From assembly GCF_002764115.1 (NCBI RefSeq), contig NZ_CP017940.1, forward strand, positions 2,888,501-2,952,500: a stretch of DNA of 64,000 bases. Direction: 5' to 3'. The notes beneath the pieces are model-generated. The model worked only from the letters and a program-made list of their open reading frames with translations, searched no databases and had not been told where the DNA came from. Every line of letters starts with the position of its first letter. The first letter of the stretch is position 1. Shown here in pieces: positions 35,392 to 45,466 of the stretch. Made by a program: the position numbers and the translations under genes. Source of the DNA: Phyllobacterium zundukense (GTDB lineage: Bacteria; Pseudomonadota; Alphaproteobacteria; Rhizobiales; Rhizobiaceae).

Positions 35392-36578
35392 GCCGCAACG
35401 CGCCCCTTTGCAAGCTGGTTTTCAAGCCGGCCCAGACCGACAAGAATTTGCTGGTCGAGGCGAGCCAATTGCGCAGCGCGGAACACCTCACCGGAACGGG
35501 TCAGGTCCTCCCCGGCACGCACGCGTGCCACCATCGCGTTGAGCGCATGGGCAAAGCGAACCGGGTCATCCGCAACGACACAATTCTCCGGTACATCGGC
35601 AATGCCGCGCACGGAAAGCGCGGTGGCTACACTTGGCAAGCCCATTTCGAAGGTTTCGATCGTCTTGAGCTGTACGCCGGTACCGGCGCGGCTGATCAGC
35701 GGAATGACGGCACAGCTGCGGACGAAATCAGCAGCATCGGGCACCCGTCCCGCAAAGGTGACATTCGGCCATGCAGCCTTGAGATCGGCGGGCGTGCCAC
35801 CGGCAACGGTTATGCCAATGGTCTTGTCCAGATGCGGTGCGACCTCGCGCAGAAACCATTCGAGGCCGATGCGGTTCGGCTGCCATGTCCATGTACCGAT
35901 CAAGCCGAGATCGCGTTCGATCTTGCGTCCGGTCATTTTCGCCGTGTCGGCACTTGTCACAAGGGGAAGTGCGGCGGCGCGGCCGGTTCCCGCGAGCCCC
36001 AGCGCATCGATGTCCTCGTCAGCCAGCGTGAAAACGAAAGACGCCTTGCTGCACAGCCGCTTCTCCAGCCTGGACAGCAGGTTCGACTCCCGGCTGAACA
36101 GATATTTCTGAACGGCACTCGTTGCTGCTTCGGCGTTCTCGCGTGCCGAGCGGTGCTCGACATTATGCGCGACGAACATTTGCGGCTTGTCGCTGAAACA
36201 ATCCTCGAAGGCGCCTGCCAGCGGCACGCCGTTCAGCACATAGGCATCGAAGGGCCCTACCGAAGCGATGGCGGCGCGCAACCTCTCCTTGGAGATGATG
36301 CGCAGCTTGACCGATGAGACGGTGAGCCCAGCCAGCACGGCCTTGCCCAGCCAGCGCAACTTTTGCGACAGGTTTGCCGTGTCATTGCGTACATCCACTT
36401 CGCCAAGGACGATGGTGCTGCCGGGATCGAGCGGCGCGCTGCCCGGCCAGGTAAAGCCAAGCACGGTGACACGAGCGCCGGCGCGCACCAGGCCGTCGAT
36501 GATGGCCTTGTTGGCTATCTCGTAGCCTGTGGTCGGCTTCCCGTCAGGAACCAGGGATGTTACGAACAGCAGATGCAT
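35388..36578 (-). CDS. Glycosyltransferase family 4 (GT-B)
   Basis: A 396-aa retaining-type transferase. The N-terminus MHLLFVTSLVPDGKPTTGYE and ANKAIIDGLVRAGARVTVLGF is the acceptor-binding Rossmann half; MFVAHNVEHRSARENAEAA follows, and the donor half includes LGLIGTWTWQPNRIGLEWFL and the C-terminal ISRAGTGVQLKTIETFEMGLPSVATALSVRG, with the conserved glutamate. It heads a coupled minus-strand trio, divergent from the GT2 gene by 130 nt. Donor and acceptor are unknown. Confidence 0.88.
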   Translation of the reverse strand: MHLLFVTSLVPDGKPTTGYEIANKAIIDGLVRAGARVTVLGFTWPGSAPLDPGSTIVLGEVDVRNDTANLSQKLRWLGKAVLAGLTVSSVKLRIISKERLRAAIASVGPFDAYVLNGVPLAGAFEDCFSDKPQMFVAHNVEHRSARENAEAATSAVQKYLFSRESNLLSRLEKRLCSKASFVFTLADEDIDALGLAGTGRAAALPLVTSADTAKMTGRKIERDLGLIGTWTWQPNRIGLEWFLREVAPHLDKTIGITVAGGTPADLKAAWPNVTFAGRVPDAADFVRSCAVIPLISRAGTGVQLKTIETFEMGLPSVATALSVRGIADVPENCVVADDPVRFAHALNAMVARVRAGEDLTRSGEVFRAAQLARLDQQILVGLGRLENQLAKGRVAA

Positions 36579-36711
36579 CTAGGTCGTAAACTCATTACCT
36601 TGTGTGGGTGACTTATCACTCATTATTGGAATTGATCGCAGAATGTAATGAAATGTTGAACAACGTACTCCTATAAGTTGCAACCATAGATAACGGGTAA
36701 ATATTCCGGTG

Positions 36712-37707
36712 ATGAACCTGGACCTTCAAGCCAATATCAGCGTTGTTGCGCAATCACCGGACCTTGAGCCGCAGTCGATAGACGTTGTCGTGACGTTGCC
36801 GACATTCAAGCGCCCCGAACACCTGCTGAAAACGCTCGCTTCACTGAAGGCGCAGGTTACCAGGCGGCGCTTCGCCATCATCGTCATGGAGAACGAGGCG
36901 GAAAAAGGCGAGGGCGCCGAAGCAGCAAAACCGCTGTTCGAGAGCGGCGAATATACGGGCCTGTTGATCGTCGCCCACGACCGCGGCAATTGTAACGCCT
37001 ACAATGCCGGATGGCTCACCGCGCTGAAAGCCTTTCCAGATTTCTCGGCGCTGCTGGTCATCGACGATGACGAGATCGCCGATGTCGATTGGCTGGAAAA
37101 GATGTGCACTGCCCGCGAGACCTATGGTGTCGATTTTGTCGGCGGGCCGCAGCTCCCGGTTTTTGCGCAGCCGGAACACGCGGTGTGGTCGAAACACCCG
37201 GTTTTCAGCCCGCATTATACGCAAACCGGCCGTGTCCCTATCATCTATTCATCCGGCAATCTGCTGATCGGCCGCAATGTTCTGGAAGCAATGCCGTTTC
37301 CATTTCTCGACCTCACCTTCAATTTCATGGGTGGCGGCGATTCCGATTTCATCAGCCGCAGCGTGGTCAAGGGTTTCACTATCGCCTGGTGCGCGGAAGC
37401 GCCGGTCTACGAAACGATTCCGGCGCGGCGCGTCGAGGCCGACTGGATCCGGGCGCGGGCGCTGCGCAATGGTGTCATCTCGACCTTGATCGAAAAGCGC
37501 AAGCGCGCCGGTGAACCCTTTGGCGCGGCAAAAACGGTGGGGAAAAGCCTGGCGCTGCTCGCATTCTCACCCTTTCGCGCGGCGGTAAAGGTGGCGCAGA
37601 CCGGTTCGCTGTCCATCGGCATTTATCAGATCTATATTGGGCTTGGCCGCGTTCTGGCGGAATTCGGATATTCCAATGAGCAGTATCGACAACCTGAAAA
37701 GAACTGA
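36712..37707 (+). CDS. Glycosyltransferase family 2 (GT-A)
   Basis: A 331-aa inverting transferase: IDVVVTLPTFKRPEHLLKTLASL (N-terminal strand-helix), DRGNCNAYNAGW, LLVIDDDEIADVDWLEKM carrying the DDD metal site, and GGGDSDFISRSVVKGF near the catalytic region. C-terminal residues ~270-320 contain a hydrophobic stretch that may touch the membrane. The ATG at 36712 is preferred over the overlapping GTG. Its 3' end overlaps the O-antigen ligase gene by 32 nt, so the two are coupled. Confidence 0.88.
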   Translation: MNLDLQANISVVAQSPDLEPQSIDVVVTLPTFKRPEHLLKTLASLKAQVTRRRFAIIVMENEAEKGEGAEAAKPLFESGEYTGLLIVAHDRGNCNAYNAGWLTALKAFPDFSALLVIDDDEIADVDWLEKMCTARETYGVDFVGGPQLPVFAQPEHAVWSKHPVFSPHYTQTGRVPIIYSSGNLLIGRNVLEAMPFPFLDLTFNFMGGGDSDFISRSVVKGFTIAWCAEAPVYETIPARRVEADWIRARALRNGVISTLIEKRKRAGEPFGAAKTVGKSLALLAFSPFRAAVKVAQTGSLSIGIYQIYIGLGRVLAEFGYSNEQYRQPEKN

Positions 37708-38983
37708 CGCCGGGGGTGTCGTTCCCATGCGTCTGGTCGCCAGCCTTGCAGCGGCGTTCATTCTTTGCGTCCTGCTGATCTCCTTCCGCCCCTTCCAACC
37801 GGAAAGCACCGCGATCGCGGGTAGCGGCGGCGACCTCGTCAACCAGCTCGGGTTCGGCGCGCTCGGCGGCATATCCATTTTGGCCATGCTGGTGCTTGCC
37901 AATCCGCGCATCCTCATCGCGCTCGTCAGCCCGATGTGGATTGTCATGTTCGGCTTCCTGGTTCTTTCAACCTTCGTGGCCGTCGATCCCGGCGCAGCGC
38001 AACGCGCCGTCGTTTTCACCCTGATCGGCGTGCTGTGCATGATCGCCGTGCTGGCGCTGCCGCGCGATGCGGACGGCTTTTCATTGGCGCTGGTGATCGC
38101 GGCTTCCGCAGTTCTGGCACTATCCTATGCCGGCCTTGTGCTGGTGCCCGATCTCGCCAAGCACACAGCCAGTGAGATCGAAGCCGAACACGCCGGTCTT
38201 TGGCGAGGTATCTTCTCCCACAAGAATATTGCCGGCCCTGTGATGGCCGCTTTTTCATTCGCGGGCATCTATCTGATACGGCGCGGGTGGCGAAGAATTG
38301 GCGCTATCCTTCTGGTGCTTGCCCTTTGGTTCGTCGCCCATACCGGATCGAAGACCTCCACGGCACTGGTGCCGATGGTGATTTTCCTCGTGATGTTTCC
38401 AGGCCTGTTCGGCTTTCGCATTCTTGCGGCATTGCTCATCGGCACTGCCCTGGTCGGGTTTTTCTTCTTCACCATTGGCTCGATGTTTTTCCCCGCGACG
38501 CACGATCTGCTTGTTCAGATGGGCGCGGATGCAACGTTCACGGGACGCTCGTCGATCTGGCAGTTCGCCCTGGAAAAGCTCGCGGCTACACCATGGCGCG
38601 GCTACGGTTTCGAAAGTTTCTGGGAAGCGCCGGTGGTGCGCCAGGCCGAAAATCCGAGCTATTATCTCGATTGGGACGTGCGCGGCATCGTCCACGCCCA
38701 CAATGGCTATCTGGACATCGCCATTGCCATGGGTTTTCCGGCAATGATCTGCGCGGTCATCGTTCTCATCCTGCTGCCGCTTTTTGACTATGCCCGCTGT
38801 CTGAGAAAGCGGGAAAATGTGTTCATGGCGGACTTCTTCATCATGTGCCTGACCTTCTCGCTGATGAACGCCTTTCTCGAAAGCTTCTTCTTCCGCCGCG
38901 CCGACCCGGTGTGGCTGCTGGTGGTCATGGCGTGCTTCGGACTGCGCATGACGGCGCGCATTCCCATCGCCAGCAGGGCGTAA
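37676..38983 (+). CDS. O-antigen ligase/polymerase-type membrane protein
   Basis: A 435-aa polytopic protein with about ten membrane segments. The large periplasmic loop holds MGADATFTGRSSIWQFALEKLAATPWRGYGFESFW and VHAHNGYLDIAIAMGFPAM, the H-N-G block and TGR motif of the O-antigen ligase (Wzy_C/ExoQ) family. Most likely the polymerase of the first polysaccharide locus, completing flippase, co-polymerase and transferases. The ATG at 37676 lies inside the GT2 gene (32-nt overlap). A WaaL-like ligase role cannot be excluded. Confidence 0.86.
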   Translation: MSSIDNLKRTDAGGVVPMRLVASLAAAFILCVLLISFRPFQPESTAIAGSGGDLVNQLGFGALGGISILAMLVLANPRILIALVSPMWIVMFGFLVLSTFVAVDPGAAQRAVVFTLIGVLCMIAVLALPRDADGFSLALVIAASAVLALSYAGLVLVPDLAKHTASEIEAEHAGLWRGIFSHKNIAGPVMAAFSFAGIYLIRRGWRRIGAILLVLALWFVAHTGSKTSTALVPMVIFLVMFPGLFGFRILAALLIGTALVGFFFFTIGSMFFPATHDLLVQMGADATFTGRSSIWQFALEKLAATPWRGYGFESFWEAPVVRQAENPSYYLDWDVRGIVHAHNGYLDIAIAMGFPAMICAVIVLILLPLFDYARCLRKRENVFMADFFIMCLTFSLMNAFLESFFFRRADPVWLLVVMACFGLRMTARIPIASRA

Positions 38984-39053
38984 TTTGCTTTTGCCCTGTT
39001 GACCCGGCGCACCTGACCGGATCAAAGTGCCGGAAAATCAGCGGGAGAACAAA

Positions 39054-39869
39054 ATGGTCGATAATGTGGTTCTGGTCGGATGCGGCAATATGGGTTTTGC
39101 CATGCTCAAGGGCTGGCTGGACGCAGGGATATTGCAGCCGGATCAGGTCCATGTGGTCGAGCCAACTGACGCACTGCGCGAGCGGGCAGCGACGCTGGGC
39201 GTCCATGCGCACGCCAATGCCAGCAGGCTTGAAACAGACCTGTCACCCCGTATCGTTCTCATCGCGGTGAAGCCGCAGGTGATGCGCGATGTCCTGCCCG
39301 CCTATGAACGCTTAGCCGACAAGGCGACCTTTGTCAGTGTTGCGGCCGGGGTCAAGGTTGCACTCTTCGAACAATATCTTGGGGACAAGGCTGCGGTCAT
39401 CCGTACGATTCCCAACACCCCCGCCGCGATCGGCAAAGGCATGATCGTCACTTTCCGCAATGCGCATGTAAGCGATAGCGATGCAGAATTTGTCGATACC
39501 TTGCTCAAGACCAGCGGTAAAGTTGCTGCGGTGGATGACGAGAAACTGATTGATGTGGCGACAGCAGTTTCCGGCTCCGGTCCGGCCTATGTGTTCCATT
39601 TCATCGAATGCCTGACCGAGGCCGCCGTCGTGGCTGGCCTGGAACGGAAGACTGCCGAGCTGCTGGCCATGCAGACGGTCTATGGCGCGGGTGTACTGGC
39701 GGCCTCCAGCAAGGATACGCCGACGACATTGCGTGAGCAGGTGACGAGCCCCAAAGGCACCACGGCCGCTGCCCTGGACGTGCTGATGGGACACGACAAG
39801 CTCAAGCGCCTTATGATCAAGGCCGTGTACAAAGCGCACCAGCGCGCCATCGAGCTTGGCACCTATTGA
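39054..39869 (+). CDS. proC: Pyrroline-5-carboxylate reductase
   Basis: Last step of proline biosynthesis, NAD(P)H-dependent (271 aa). Evidence: VVLVGCGNMGFAMLKGWLDAG (cofactor motif at the N-terminus), VLIAVKPQVMRDVL, SVAAGV, IRTIPNTPAAIGKGM, and the C-terminal VTSPKGTTAAALDVL signature. The ATG at 39054 follows GGGAGAACAAA. It lies between the first polysaccharide locus and the urease cluster, with no sign of cotranscription with either. Confidence 0.95.
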   Translation: MVDNVVLVGCGNMGFAMLKGWLDAGILQPDQVHVVEPTDALRERAATLGVHAHANASRLETDLSPRIVLIAVKPQVMRDVLPAYERLADKATFVSVAAGVKVALFEQYLGDKAAVIRTIPNTPAAIGKGMIVTFRNAHVSDSDAEFVDTLLKTSGKVAAVDDEKLIDVATAVSGSGPAYVFHFIECLTEAAVVAGLERKTAELLAMQTVYGAGVLAASSKDTPTTLREQVTSPKGTTAAALDVLMGHDKLKRLMIKAVYKAHQRAIELGTY

Positions 39870-39906
39870 GCTTTCGCGATTTCAACCATTGGTCTAGCCT
39901 CTGGAG

Positions 39907-40740
39907 ATGAATGATCACTCCACCCTCGACGTGACCTCTGAAGGCATGCCGCAGCGTGCCTATGGCTCGGCGCGGCTTGCTGTCAAACCCGTCAATGGCC
40001 GCACGCGTATCGCGACGCTTTATCAGGAGGGTTGCGCCAAGATCCGCCTGCCGGAAACCGATGACAATTCGCTGGAAGCAGTGATAATCAACACGTCGGG
40101 TGGCCTGACGGGCGGCGATGAAATGCGCTGGCAGTTCGATGTTGCCAACGATTGCAGGGCGCAAGTCACCACGCAGGCCTGCGAACGCATCTACAAGTCG
40201 TCCGGCGGTATCGCCGACGTCGCGAGTGCACTGAAGGTGGGAGACCGGGCGTCTCTCGCCTGGCTGCCACAGGAGACCATCCTGTTCGAAGGGTCAGCAC
40301 TGAAACGAAACCTTACCGTTGATCTTGCGGAGACCAGCCGCGCGCTTATTGTCGAGCCGGTGGTCTTCGGACGCAAGGCCATGGGCGAAGACGTGCAGAG
40401 CTGCATCTTTCGCGATCGCTGGCGTATTCGCCGCAATGGCAAGCTGATCCACGCGGAAGACTTCTGCATGGGACCGGACACGGCCTCCATGCTGGCTCGT
40501 CCCGCCCTGCTTGGCGGGATGCGGACCATGGCCACGATCCTGCTGCTCGATGCCAATGCCGAACGCTATCTTGAGCCATGCCAAAAAATAATTGGGACAA
40601 AAGGTGGTGCTTCCTTCTGGTCTGGCAAGCTTCTTGCGAGGCTCGTCGATGGTGACGCCTATTCACTGAGGAAGCGGCTGGTGCCGCTGATCGAACTGCT
40701 CAATGAAAAGGCAGGCGTGCCTAAAGTCTGGTCAATCTAG
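39907..40740 (+). CDS. ureD: Urease accessory protein UreD
   Basis: Scaffold chaperone that, with UreF and UreG, loads nickel into apo-urease (277 aa). Recognised by [54 protein letters not shown] and [22 protein letters not shown]. It is the first gene of the cluster, 37 nt after proC, with a ureA Shine-Dalgarno about 20 nt after its stop. It works in the cytoplasm before the complex binds UreABC. Confidence 0.94.
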   Translation: MNDHSTLDVTSEGMPQRAYGSARLAVKPVNGRTRIATLYQEGCAKIRLPETDDNSLEAVIINTSGGLTGGDEMRWQFDVANDCRAQVTTQACERIYKSSGGIADVASALKVGDRASLAWLPQETILFEGSALKRNLTVDLAETSRALIVEPVVFGRKAMGEDVQSCIFRDRWRIRRNGKLIHAEDFCMGPDTASMLARPALLGGMRTMATILLLDANAERYLEPCQKIIGTKGGASFWSGKLLARLVDGDAYSLRKRLVPLIELLNEKAGVPKVWSI

Positions 40741-40777
40741 ACTCAAACGAAATCTGAGGGATGGCCAAGGGGTAAGC

Positions 40778-41080
40778 ATGAACCTGACACCACGCGAAAA
40801 AGACAAGCTACTCATCTCCATGGCGGCCATGGTGGCGCGCCGGCGCCTTGAGCGCGGCGTCAAGCTCAATCACCCGGAAGCCATTGCGCTGATTAGTGAT
40901 TTTGTCGTCGAGGGCGCCCGTGATGGCCGCTCCGTCGCCGACCTCATGGAGGCTGGCGCGCATGTCATCACCCGCGCTCAGGTGATGGAAGGCATTCCGG
41001 AGATGATCCACGACATTCAGGTCGAGGCGACGTTCCCGGACGGAACCAAGCTTGTCACCGTGCACGAACCGATCCGCTAG
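40778..41080 (+). CDS. ureA: Urease gamma subunit
   Basis: A 100-aa structural subunit of urease; sequence [41 protein letters not shown] and [19 protein letters not shown] is diagnostic. The start at 40778 is the standard UreA N-terminus; a longer frame upstream overlaps ureD. It is followed after 8 nt by ureB. Confidence 0.97.
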   Translation: MNLTPREKDKLLISMAAMVARRRLERGVKLNHPEAIALISDFVVEGARDGRSVADLMEAGAHVITRAQVMEGIPEMIHDIQVEATFPDGTKLVTVHEPIR

Positions 41081-41088
41081 GAGACAGC

Positions 41089-41394
41089 ATGATCCCTGGA
41101 GAAGTCATTACGGCCAAAGGCAACATCGAACTCAACGCCGGCGCGACCAGGATCACGCTCAAGGTGGCCAACACTGGCGACCGTCCCGTGCAGGTTGGCT
41201 CGCACTACCATTTCTTCGAAACCAATTCGGCCCTGGTCTTTGACCGCGACAAGGCGCGCGGCATGCGCCTCGACATTGCGGCGGGAACCGCAGTCCGGTT
41301 CGAGCCGGGACAGGAGCGCGACGTCACGCTCGTGCCGCTCGGCGGGAACCGGACCGTCTACGGTTTTCAGCAGAAGATCATGGGAAAGCTTTGA
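41089..41394 (+). CDS. ureB: Urease beta subunit
   Basis: A 101-aa structural subunit ([19 protein letters not shown]; the typical [41 protein letters not shown]). Tightly spaced with ureA. The gene ends 95 nt before an oppositely oriented secreted-protein gene, so the urease operon may be transcriptionally interrupted here. Confidence 0.97.
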   Translation: MIPGEVITAKGNIELNAGATRITLKVANTGDRPVQVGSHYHFFETNSALVFDRDKARGMRLDIAAGTAVRFEPGQERDVTLVPLGGNRTVYGFQQKIMGKL

Positions 41395-41489
41395 CCGATA
41401 CGCTTGAGCTTAACCCCACGACGAAAAGCGACCGGGAAAACGCCGATCGCAACAGATGCGTCAGAACCTGGGCTGGTTCAGCCTGCCGG

Positions 41490-41876
41490 TCAGCTTGGCT
41501 TCTTGGTGACGAGGGTCAGCAGGCCCTTGGAATCGAGACTGGCGATGACTACCGCTTCGGAGGTCAGCCCCTTCTCCTTCAAGGCGGCGGAAACTTCCGG
41601 CGACTTGTCGATCGAGCTGCGCAGTTTCTGCACATCGGTGTCGCTGCGCTTGGCGATGGCTTCGTTGACCTGGTTCTTGGTCGCTTCCGGCAGTTCGTTG
41701 ATATCGACAATATTGATTGTGGTAATGGGCGTAGCGCCCGATTTGGTTGGGGTTTCGCTCTTGGCAGCGGGTTGCTGCTGGGCATCGGGAGCCTGCGGCG
41801 CGGCGGACTGAGCATAGGCAACCGAAGTGGCCAGCGGGAATGCCGCACAGAGCGCGAGGACTATCATCTTTCGCAT
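41490..41876 (-). CDS. Secreted small protein encoded antisense inside the urease cluster
   Basis: A 128-aa periplasmic or secreted protein. Residues 1-22 are a signal peptide (MRKMIVLALCAAFPLATSVA followed by YAQ). A low-complexity Ala/Gln/Pro/Lys linker (APQAPDAQQQPAAKSETPTK) follows, then a compact part with VDINELPEATKNQVNEAIAKRSD and LRSSIDKSPEVSAALKEKGL, ending VVIASLDSKGLLTLVTKKPS. The start at 41876 is chosen because the longer frame adds residues before the signal peptide. It lies on the strand opposite ureB and ureC and diverges from ureC. No link to urea metabolism is evident and I do not recognise a family. Confidence 0.72.
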   Translation of the reverse strand: MRKMIVLALCAAFPLATSVAYAQSAAPQAPDAQQQPAAKSETPTKSGATPITTINIVDINELPEATKNQVNEAIAKRSDTDVQKLRSSIDKSPEVSAALKEKGLTSEAVVIASLDSKGLLTLVTKKPS

Positions 41877-42051
41877 CGTTGTTCCTTTCACGTGATTGGC
41901 GAACGATCATCTACTGATGACGCGCGCACTTCACATGCCGAATTCGATCTGAAGCGGTCGGTGATCGGGTTTTTCCAAGGCAATATCACGGCAGCAATGT
42001 GGCAACGCCCCATGCTCGCCCAGGCTCTAATTCATCCAAGAGGGAAGTCCC

Positions 42052-43764
42052 ATGCCCGCTAATATCACCCGTTCCGCCTATGCCCGCATGTTCGGCCCGA
42101 CCACCGGCGACAAGGTGCGGCTTGCCGATACGGAGCTGTTCATCGAGGTGGAAAAGGACTTCACCGTCTACGGCGAAGAGGTGAAGTTCGGCGGCGGCAA
42201 GGTCATTCGCGACGGCATGGGCCAGAGCCAGGTTGCTCGCGCCGACGGTGCTGTCGATACGGTCATCACCAATGCGCTGATCGTCGATCATACCGGAATC
42301 TACAAGGCCGATGTCGGATTGAAGGACGGGCTGATCGTTGGCATCGGCAAGGCTGGAAACCCGGACACACAGCCCGGCGTGACCATCATCATCGGCCCGG
42401 GTACGGAAATCATCGCCAGCGAAGGCAAGATTCTCACGGCTGGCGGCATGGATGCGCATATCCACTTCATCTGCCCGCAGCAGATCGAGGAAGCGCTGAT
42501 GTCCGGCATCACGACCATGTTCGGTGGCGGCACAGGTCCGGCGCACGGAACACTGGCGACCACCTGCACACCCGGCCCCTGGCACATGGGACGGATGATC
42601 CAATCGTTCGACGCGATCCCGATGAATATCGGCCTCTCCGGCAAGGGCAATGCCTCGCAGCCGAAGGCGCTTGAGGAGATGATCCTTGGCGGCGCCTGCT
42701 CGCTCAAGCTGCATGAGGACTGGGGTACCACACCGGCGGCTATCGACAATTGCCTGTCGGTTGCCGATCAGTACGACGTGCAGGTGATGATCCACACCGA
42801 CACGCTGAACGAGAGCGGTTTTGTAGAGGACACTGTTGCCGCCTTCAAGGGCCGCACCATCCATGCCTTTCACACGGAAGGCGCAGGCGGTGGCCATGCG
42901 CCGGACATCATCAAGATCTGCGGCCTGCCCAACGTCATACCCTCATCGACCAACCCGACGCGGCCCTATACCAAGAACACCATTGCCGAACATCTCGACA
43001 TGCTGATGGTCTGCCATCACCTCTCCTCCTCGATCCCTGAGGACGTCGCCTTTGCCGAAAGTCGCATCCGCAAGGAAACGATTGCGGCGGAGGATATCCT
43101 GCACGATATCGGCGCGTTTTCGATTATCTCTTCCGACAGTCAGGCGATGGGCCGGGTTGGCGAAGTGCTGATCCGCACCTGGCAGACCGCCGACAAGATG
43201 AAGCGCCAGCGCGGGAGCCTGCCACAGGAGACGGGCGACAATGACAATTTCCGCGTGAAGCGCTATATCGCCAAATACACCATCAACCCGGCCATCGCGC
43301 AGGGCATTTCGCGGCATGTCGGCTCGATCGAGGTGGGCAAGCGCGCCGATCTCGTCCTATGGAATCCGGCCTTCTTCGGCATCAAGCCGGACATGGTCCT
43401 GCTCGGCGGCTCTATCGCGGCCGCGCCGATGGGCGATCCGAATGCCTCGATCCCGACGCCGCAGCCGGTGCACTATCGCTATATGTTCGGTGCCTATGGC
43501 AAGAATGTCAGCAATTCGTCGGTGACATTCGTCAGCAAGGCTTCGGTCGAAGCGGGCCTGCGCCAGTCGCTCGGCATCGACAAGCAGTTGATCGGCGTCG
43601 AGAATACGCGCGGCGGCATTTCCAAGGCCTCGATGATCCACAATGATGCAACACCGCATGTGGAGGTCGATCCGGAGACCTATGAAGTGCGAGCCGATGG
43701 TGAACTGTTGACTTGCGAGCCTGCGACGATACTACCTATGGCGCAGCGCTATTTCCTGTTCTGA
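42052..43764 (+). CDS. ureC: Urease alpha subunit (catalytic)
   Basis: The 570-aa nickel metallohydrolase subunit that splits urea to ammonia and carbamate. Visible sites are [12 protein letters not shown] (nickel His), [12 protein letters not shown] (the carbamylated lysine near residue 219), [35 protein letters not shown] (flap cysteine and histidine) and [16 protein letters not shown] ribosome-binding site precedes ATG 42052. It follows the antisense secreted gene, with which it shares a 175-nt divergent region, so it may have its own promoter. DinB and ureE follow. Confidence 0.97.
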   Translation: MPANITRSAYARMFGPTTGDKVRLADTELFIEVEKDFTVYGEEVKFGGGKVIRDGMGQSQVARADGAVDTVITNALIVDHTGIYKADVGLKDGLIVGIGKAGNPDTQPGVTIIIGPGTEIIASEGKILTAGGMDAHIHFICPQQIEEALMSGITTMFGGGTGPAHGTLATTCTPGPWHMGRMIQSFDAIPMNIGLSGKGNASQPKALEEMILGGACSLKLHEDWGTTPAAIDNCLSVADQYDVQVMIHTDTLNESGFVEDTVAAFKGRTIHAFHTEGAGGGHAPDIIKICGLPNVIPSSTNPTRPYTKNTIAEHLDMLMVCHHLSSSIPEDVAFAESRIRKETIAAEDILHDIGAFSIISSDSQAMGRVGEVLIRTWQTADKMKRQRGSLPQETGDNDNFRVKRYIAKYTINPAIAQGISRHVGSIEVGKRADLVLWNPAFFGIKPDMVLLGGSIAAAPMGDPNASIPTPQPVHYRYMFGAYGKNVSNSSVTFVSKASVEAGLRQSLGIDKQLIGVENTRGGISKASMIHNDATPHVEVDPETYEVRADGELLTCEPATILPMAQRYFLF

Positions 43765-43774
43765 GGACAACGCA

Positions 43775-44290
43775 ATGAAAGATCATTTTCGGCGCCTCGC
43801 CTACTACAACAAATGGGCCAATGGGCGGATTTACCAGGCTGTCGCGACACTTGACCCTGAAGACTATTTCGCGGACCGGCGCGCCTTTTTCAAATCCGTG
43901 CATGGCACGCTCAACCACATACTGGCCATCGACAAACTGTGGTTCGGGCGTTTCACGGGCAATCTTTACGCCATACCATCCCTCGACGTCATCCTGCACG
44001 ATAACTTCAATGACCTCCATGTCGCACGCATTGCGCTCGATGACCATATCGTCGACGTGATCGAAGGCATGGACGAGGCTTCGATCACGGGAGTCTTGCG
44101 CTGGATCACCACGGAAGGGGAGCCCTATACCTCAACGCTTGACCGCTGCCTCACGCAAATCTTCAACCACCAGACCCATCATCGCGGGCAGGTGCATACG
44201 CTGCTGTCACAATTGACGGGCGACGCGCCGCCAATCGATTTCTTCCTGTGCATGAACCACGATTTTAACGCGGAAGGCCAAAGCCAATGA
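43775..44290 (+). CDS. DinB-family protein within the urease operon
   Basis: A 171-aa four-helix-bundle protein of the DinB superfamily. It starts [20 protein letters not shown] (typical NxWAN), has a first metal histidine in [18 protein letters not shown] and the pair in [16 protein letters not shown], giving the usual three-His metal site. Family members act as thiol-dependent or other metalloenzymes and are not DNA-damage proteins as such. It starts 10 nt after ureC and overlaps ureE by 4 nt, so it is translationally part of the operon. A role in metal handling or detoxification is inferred only from context. Confidence 0.88.
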   Translation: MKDHFRRLAYYNKWANGRIYQAVATLDPEDYFADRRAFFKSVHGTLNHILAIDKLWFGRFTGNLYAIPSLDVILHDNFNDLHVARIALDDHIVDVIEGMDEASITGVLRWITTEGEPYTSTLDRCLTQIFNHQTHHRGQVHTLLSQLTGDAPPIDFFLCMNHDFNAEGQSQ

Positions 44291-44805
44291 AGCGTGTGAC
44301 AGGGCACGACCACGCCGGGCATTATCACGGCACGCCGTTCGATCATGTGATACTCGCCCATGACGAGCGGCATTTGCGCCGCAAGGTGCTGACCCTGTCA
44401 CAGGGCGAGCAAATCCTCGTCGATTTGCCTGAAGCCATCGCTTTCGGCCATGGCGATGTGCTCATTCTCGAAGACGGGCGGATGGCCGAGATCATTGCGG
44501 CAGACGAGGCGCTCTACGAAGTTACGCCTCGCGACCGACGGCACTTGTCGGAACTCGCCTGGCATCTCGGCAACAGGCACCTGCCGGCGCAACTCGAAGA
44601 GAACCGCATCATTATTCTGAAGGATCACGTCATCAAGGCGATGCTGGAAGGACTTGGCGCCAAGGTTGCCGAGGTCACCGCGCCATTCCAGCCGCTGCGC
44701 GGGGCCTATCACAGCGGGCACGGTCATTCGCACGCGCATGATCATCACGATCACGACCATAATCATGATCATGGGGATCATCATCACCATCACGCACATG
44801 ACTGA
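44287..44805 (+). CDS. ureE: Urease accessory protein UreE with histidine-rich tail
   Basis: The nickel-donating metallochaperone of urease (172 aa). N-terminal domain ([36 protein letters not shown]) and peptide-binding/nickel domain ([38 protein letters not shown], with the conserved nickel His). The tail from about residue 142 is a run of His and Asp ([20 protein letters not shown] and more), expected to store several nickel ions. Its start overlaps dinB, and its His-rich end overlaps ureF by 8 nt. Confidence 0.95.
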   Translation: MKRVTGHDHAGHYHGTPFDHVILAHDERHLRRKVLTLSQGEQILVDLPEAIAFGHGDVLILEDGRMAEIIAADEALYEVTPRDRRHLSELAWHLGNRHLPAQLEENRIIILKDHVIKAMLEGLGAKVAEVTAPFQPLRGAYHSGHGHSHAHDHHDHDHNHDHGDHHHHHAHD

Positions 44806-45466
44806 CCTTGATCCAAACGCGGCGCTTTTGCGCCTGATGACATGGCTCTCCCCCGCTTTTCCGGTCGGGGCGTTTTCCTATAGCCATGGGATCGAGCGGG
44901 CGGTGCATGATGGCCTGATCCACGACAAGGTATCGCTGCAGGACTGGCTGGTCGATCTGATACAGCATGGTTCGGTGTGGAACGACGCGGTCCTGTTTGC
45001 GGCGAGCTGGCGGGAGTCGGACAGCGGCGGCGATGTCCGGGAGACTGCCGAGCTTGGTGAGGCAATGGCCGGTTCGAAAGAACGGCATATGGAAACCATG
45101 CTGCAGGGCAACGCATTCCTCCAGGCCATAGGGCATTGGGGTGCAAAAGATTCCGGCTTCGCCGATGACATGCCCTACCCTGTCGCCGTCGCCGCCATTG
45201 CAGCCAGGAACGGCGTTGCGCTGGAACCTGCCATCGCTGCATTTCTGCATGCGGTTCTTTCCAACCTTATTCAGGGCGCTGTGCGGCTGGTGCCGCTCGG
45301 TCAAAGCCAAGGTGTTGCCCTCATGGCTGAGCTGGAGAAGCAGATTCTGACAATCGCAGCACGCGCGGTGAATTCGCGCCTTGACGATCTGGGGTCGGCC
45401 GCCATCGTCTCCGACATCATGGCCATGCAACATGAAACACAATATTCGAGGGTATTTCGCTCATGA
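44798..45466 (+). CDS. ureF: Urease accessory protein UreF
   Basis: A 222-aa GTPase-gating partner in urease maturation. Family motifs: [59 protein letters not shown], and [20 protein letters not shown]. The ATG at 44798 is inside the ureE tail, giving translational coupling. It overlaps ureG by 4 nt. It works with UreD and UreG on the UreABC apoenzyme. Confidence 0.94.
   Translation: MTDLDPNAALLRLMTWLSPAFPVGAFSYSHGIERAVHDGLIHDKVSLQDWLVDLIQHGSVWNDAVLFAASWRESDSGGDVRETAELGEAMAGSKERHMETMLQGNAFLQAIGHWGAKDSGFADDMPYPVAVAAIAARNGVALEPAIAAFLHAVLSNLIQGAVRLVPLGQSQGVALMAELEKQILTIAARAVNSRLDDLGSAAIVSDIMAMQHETQYSRVFRS

Noticed and set aside
44750..44805. CAT/GAT-rich repeat tract as a microsatellite
   Set aside because: It encodes the histidine-rich nickel-binding tail of UreE in frame.
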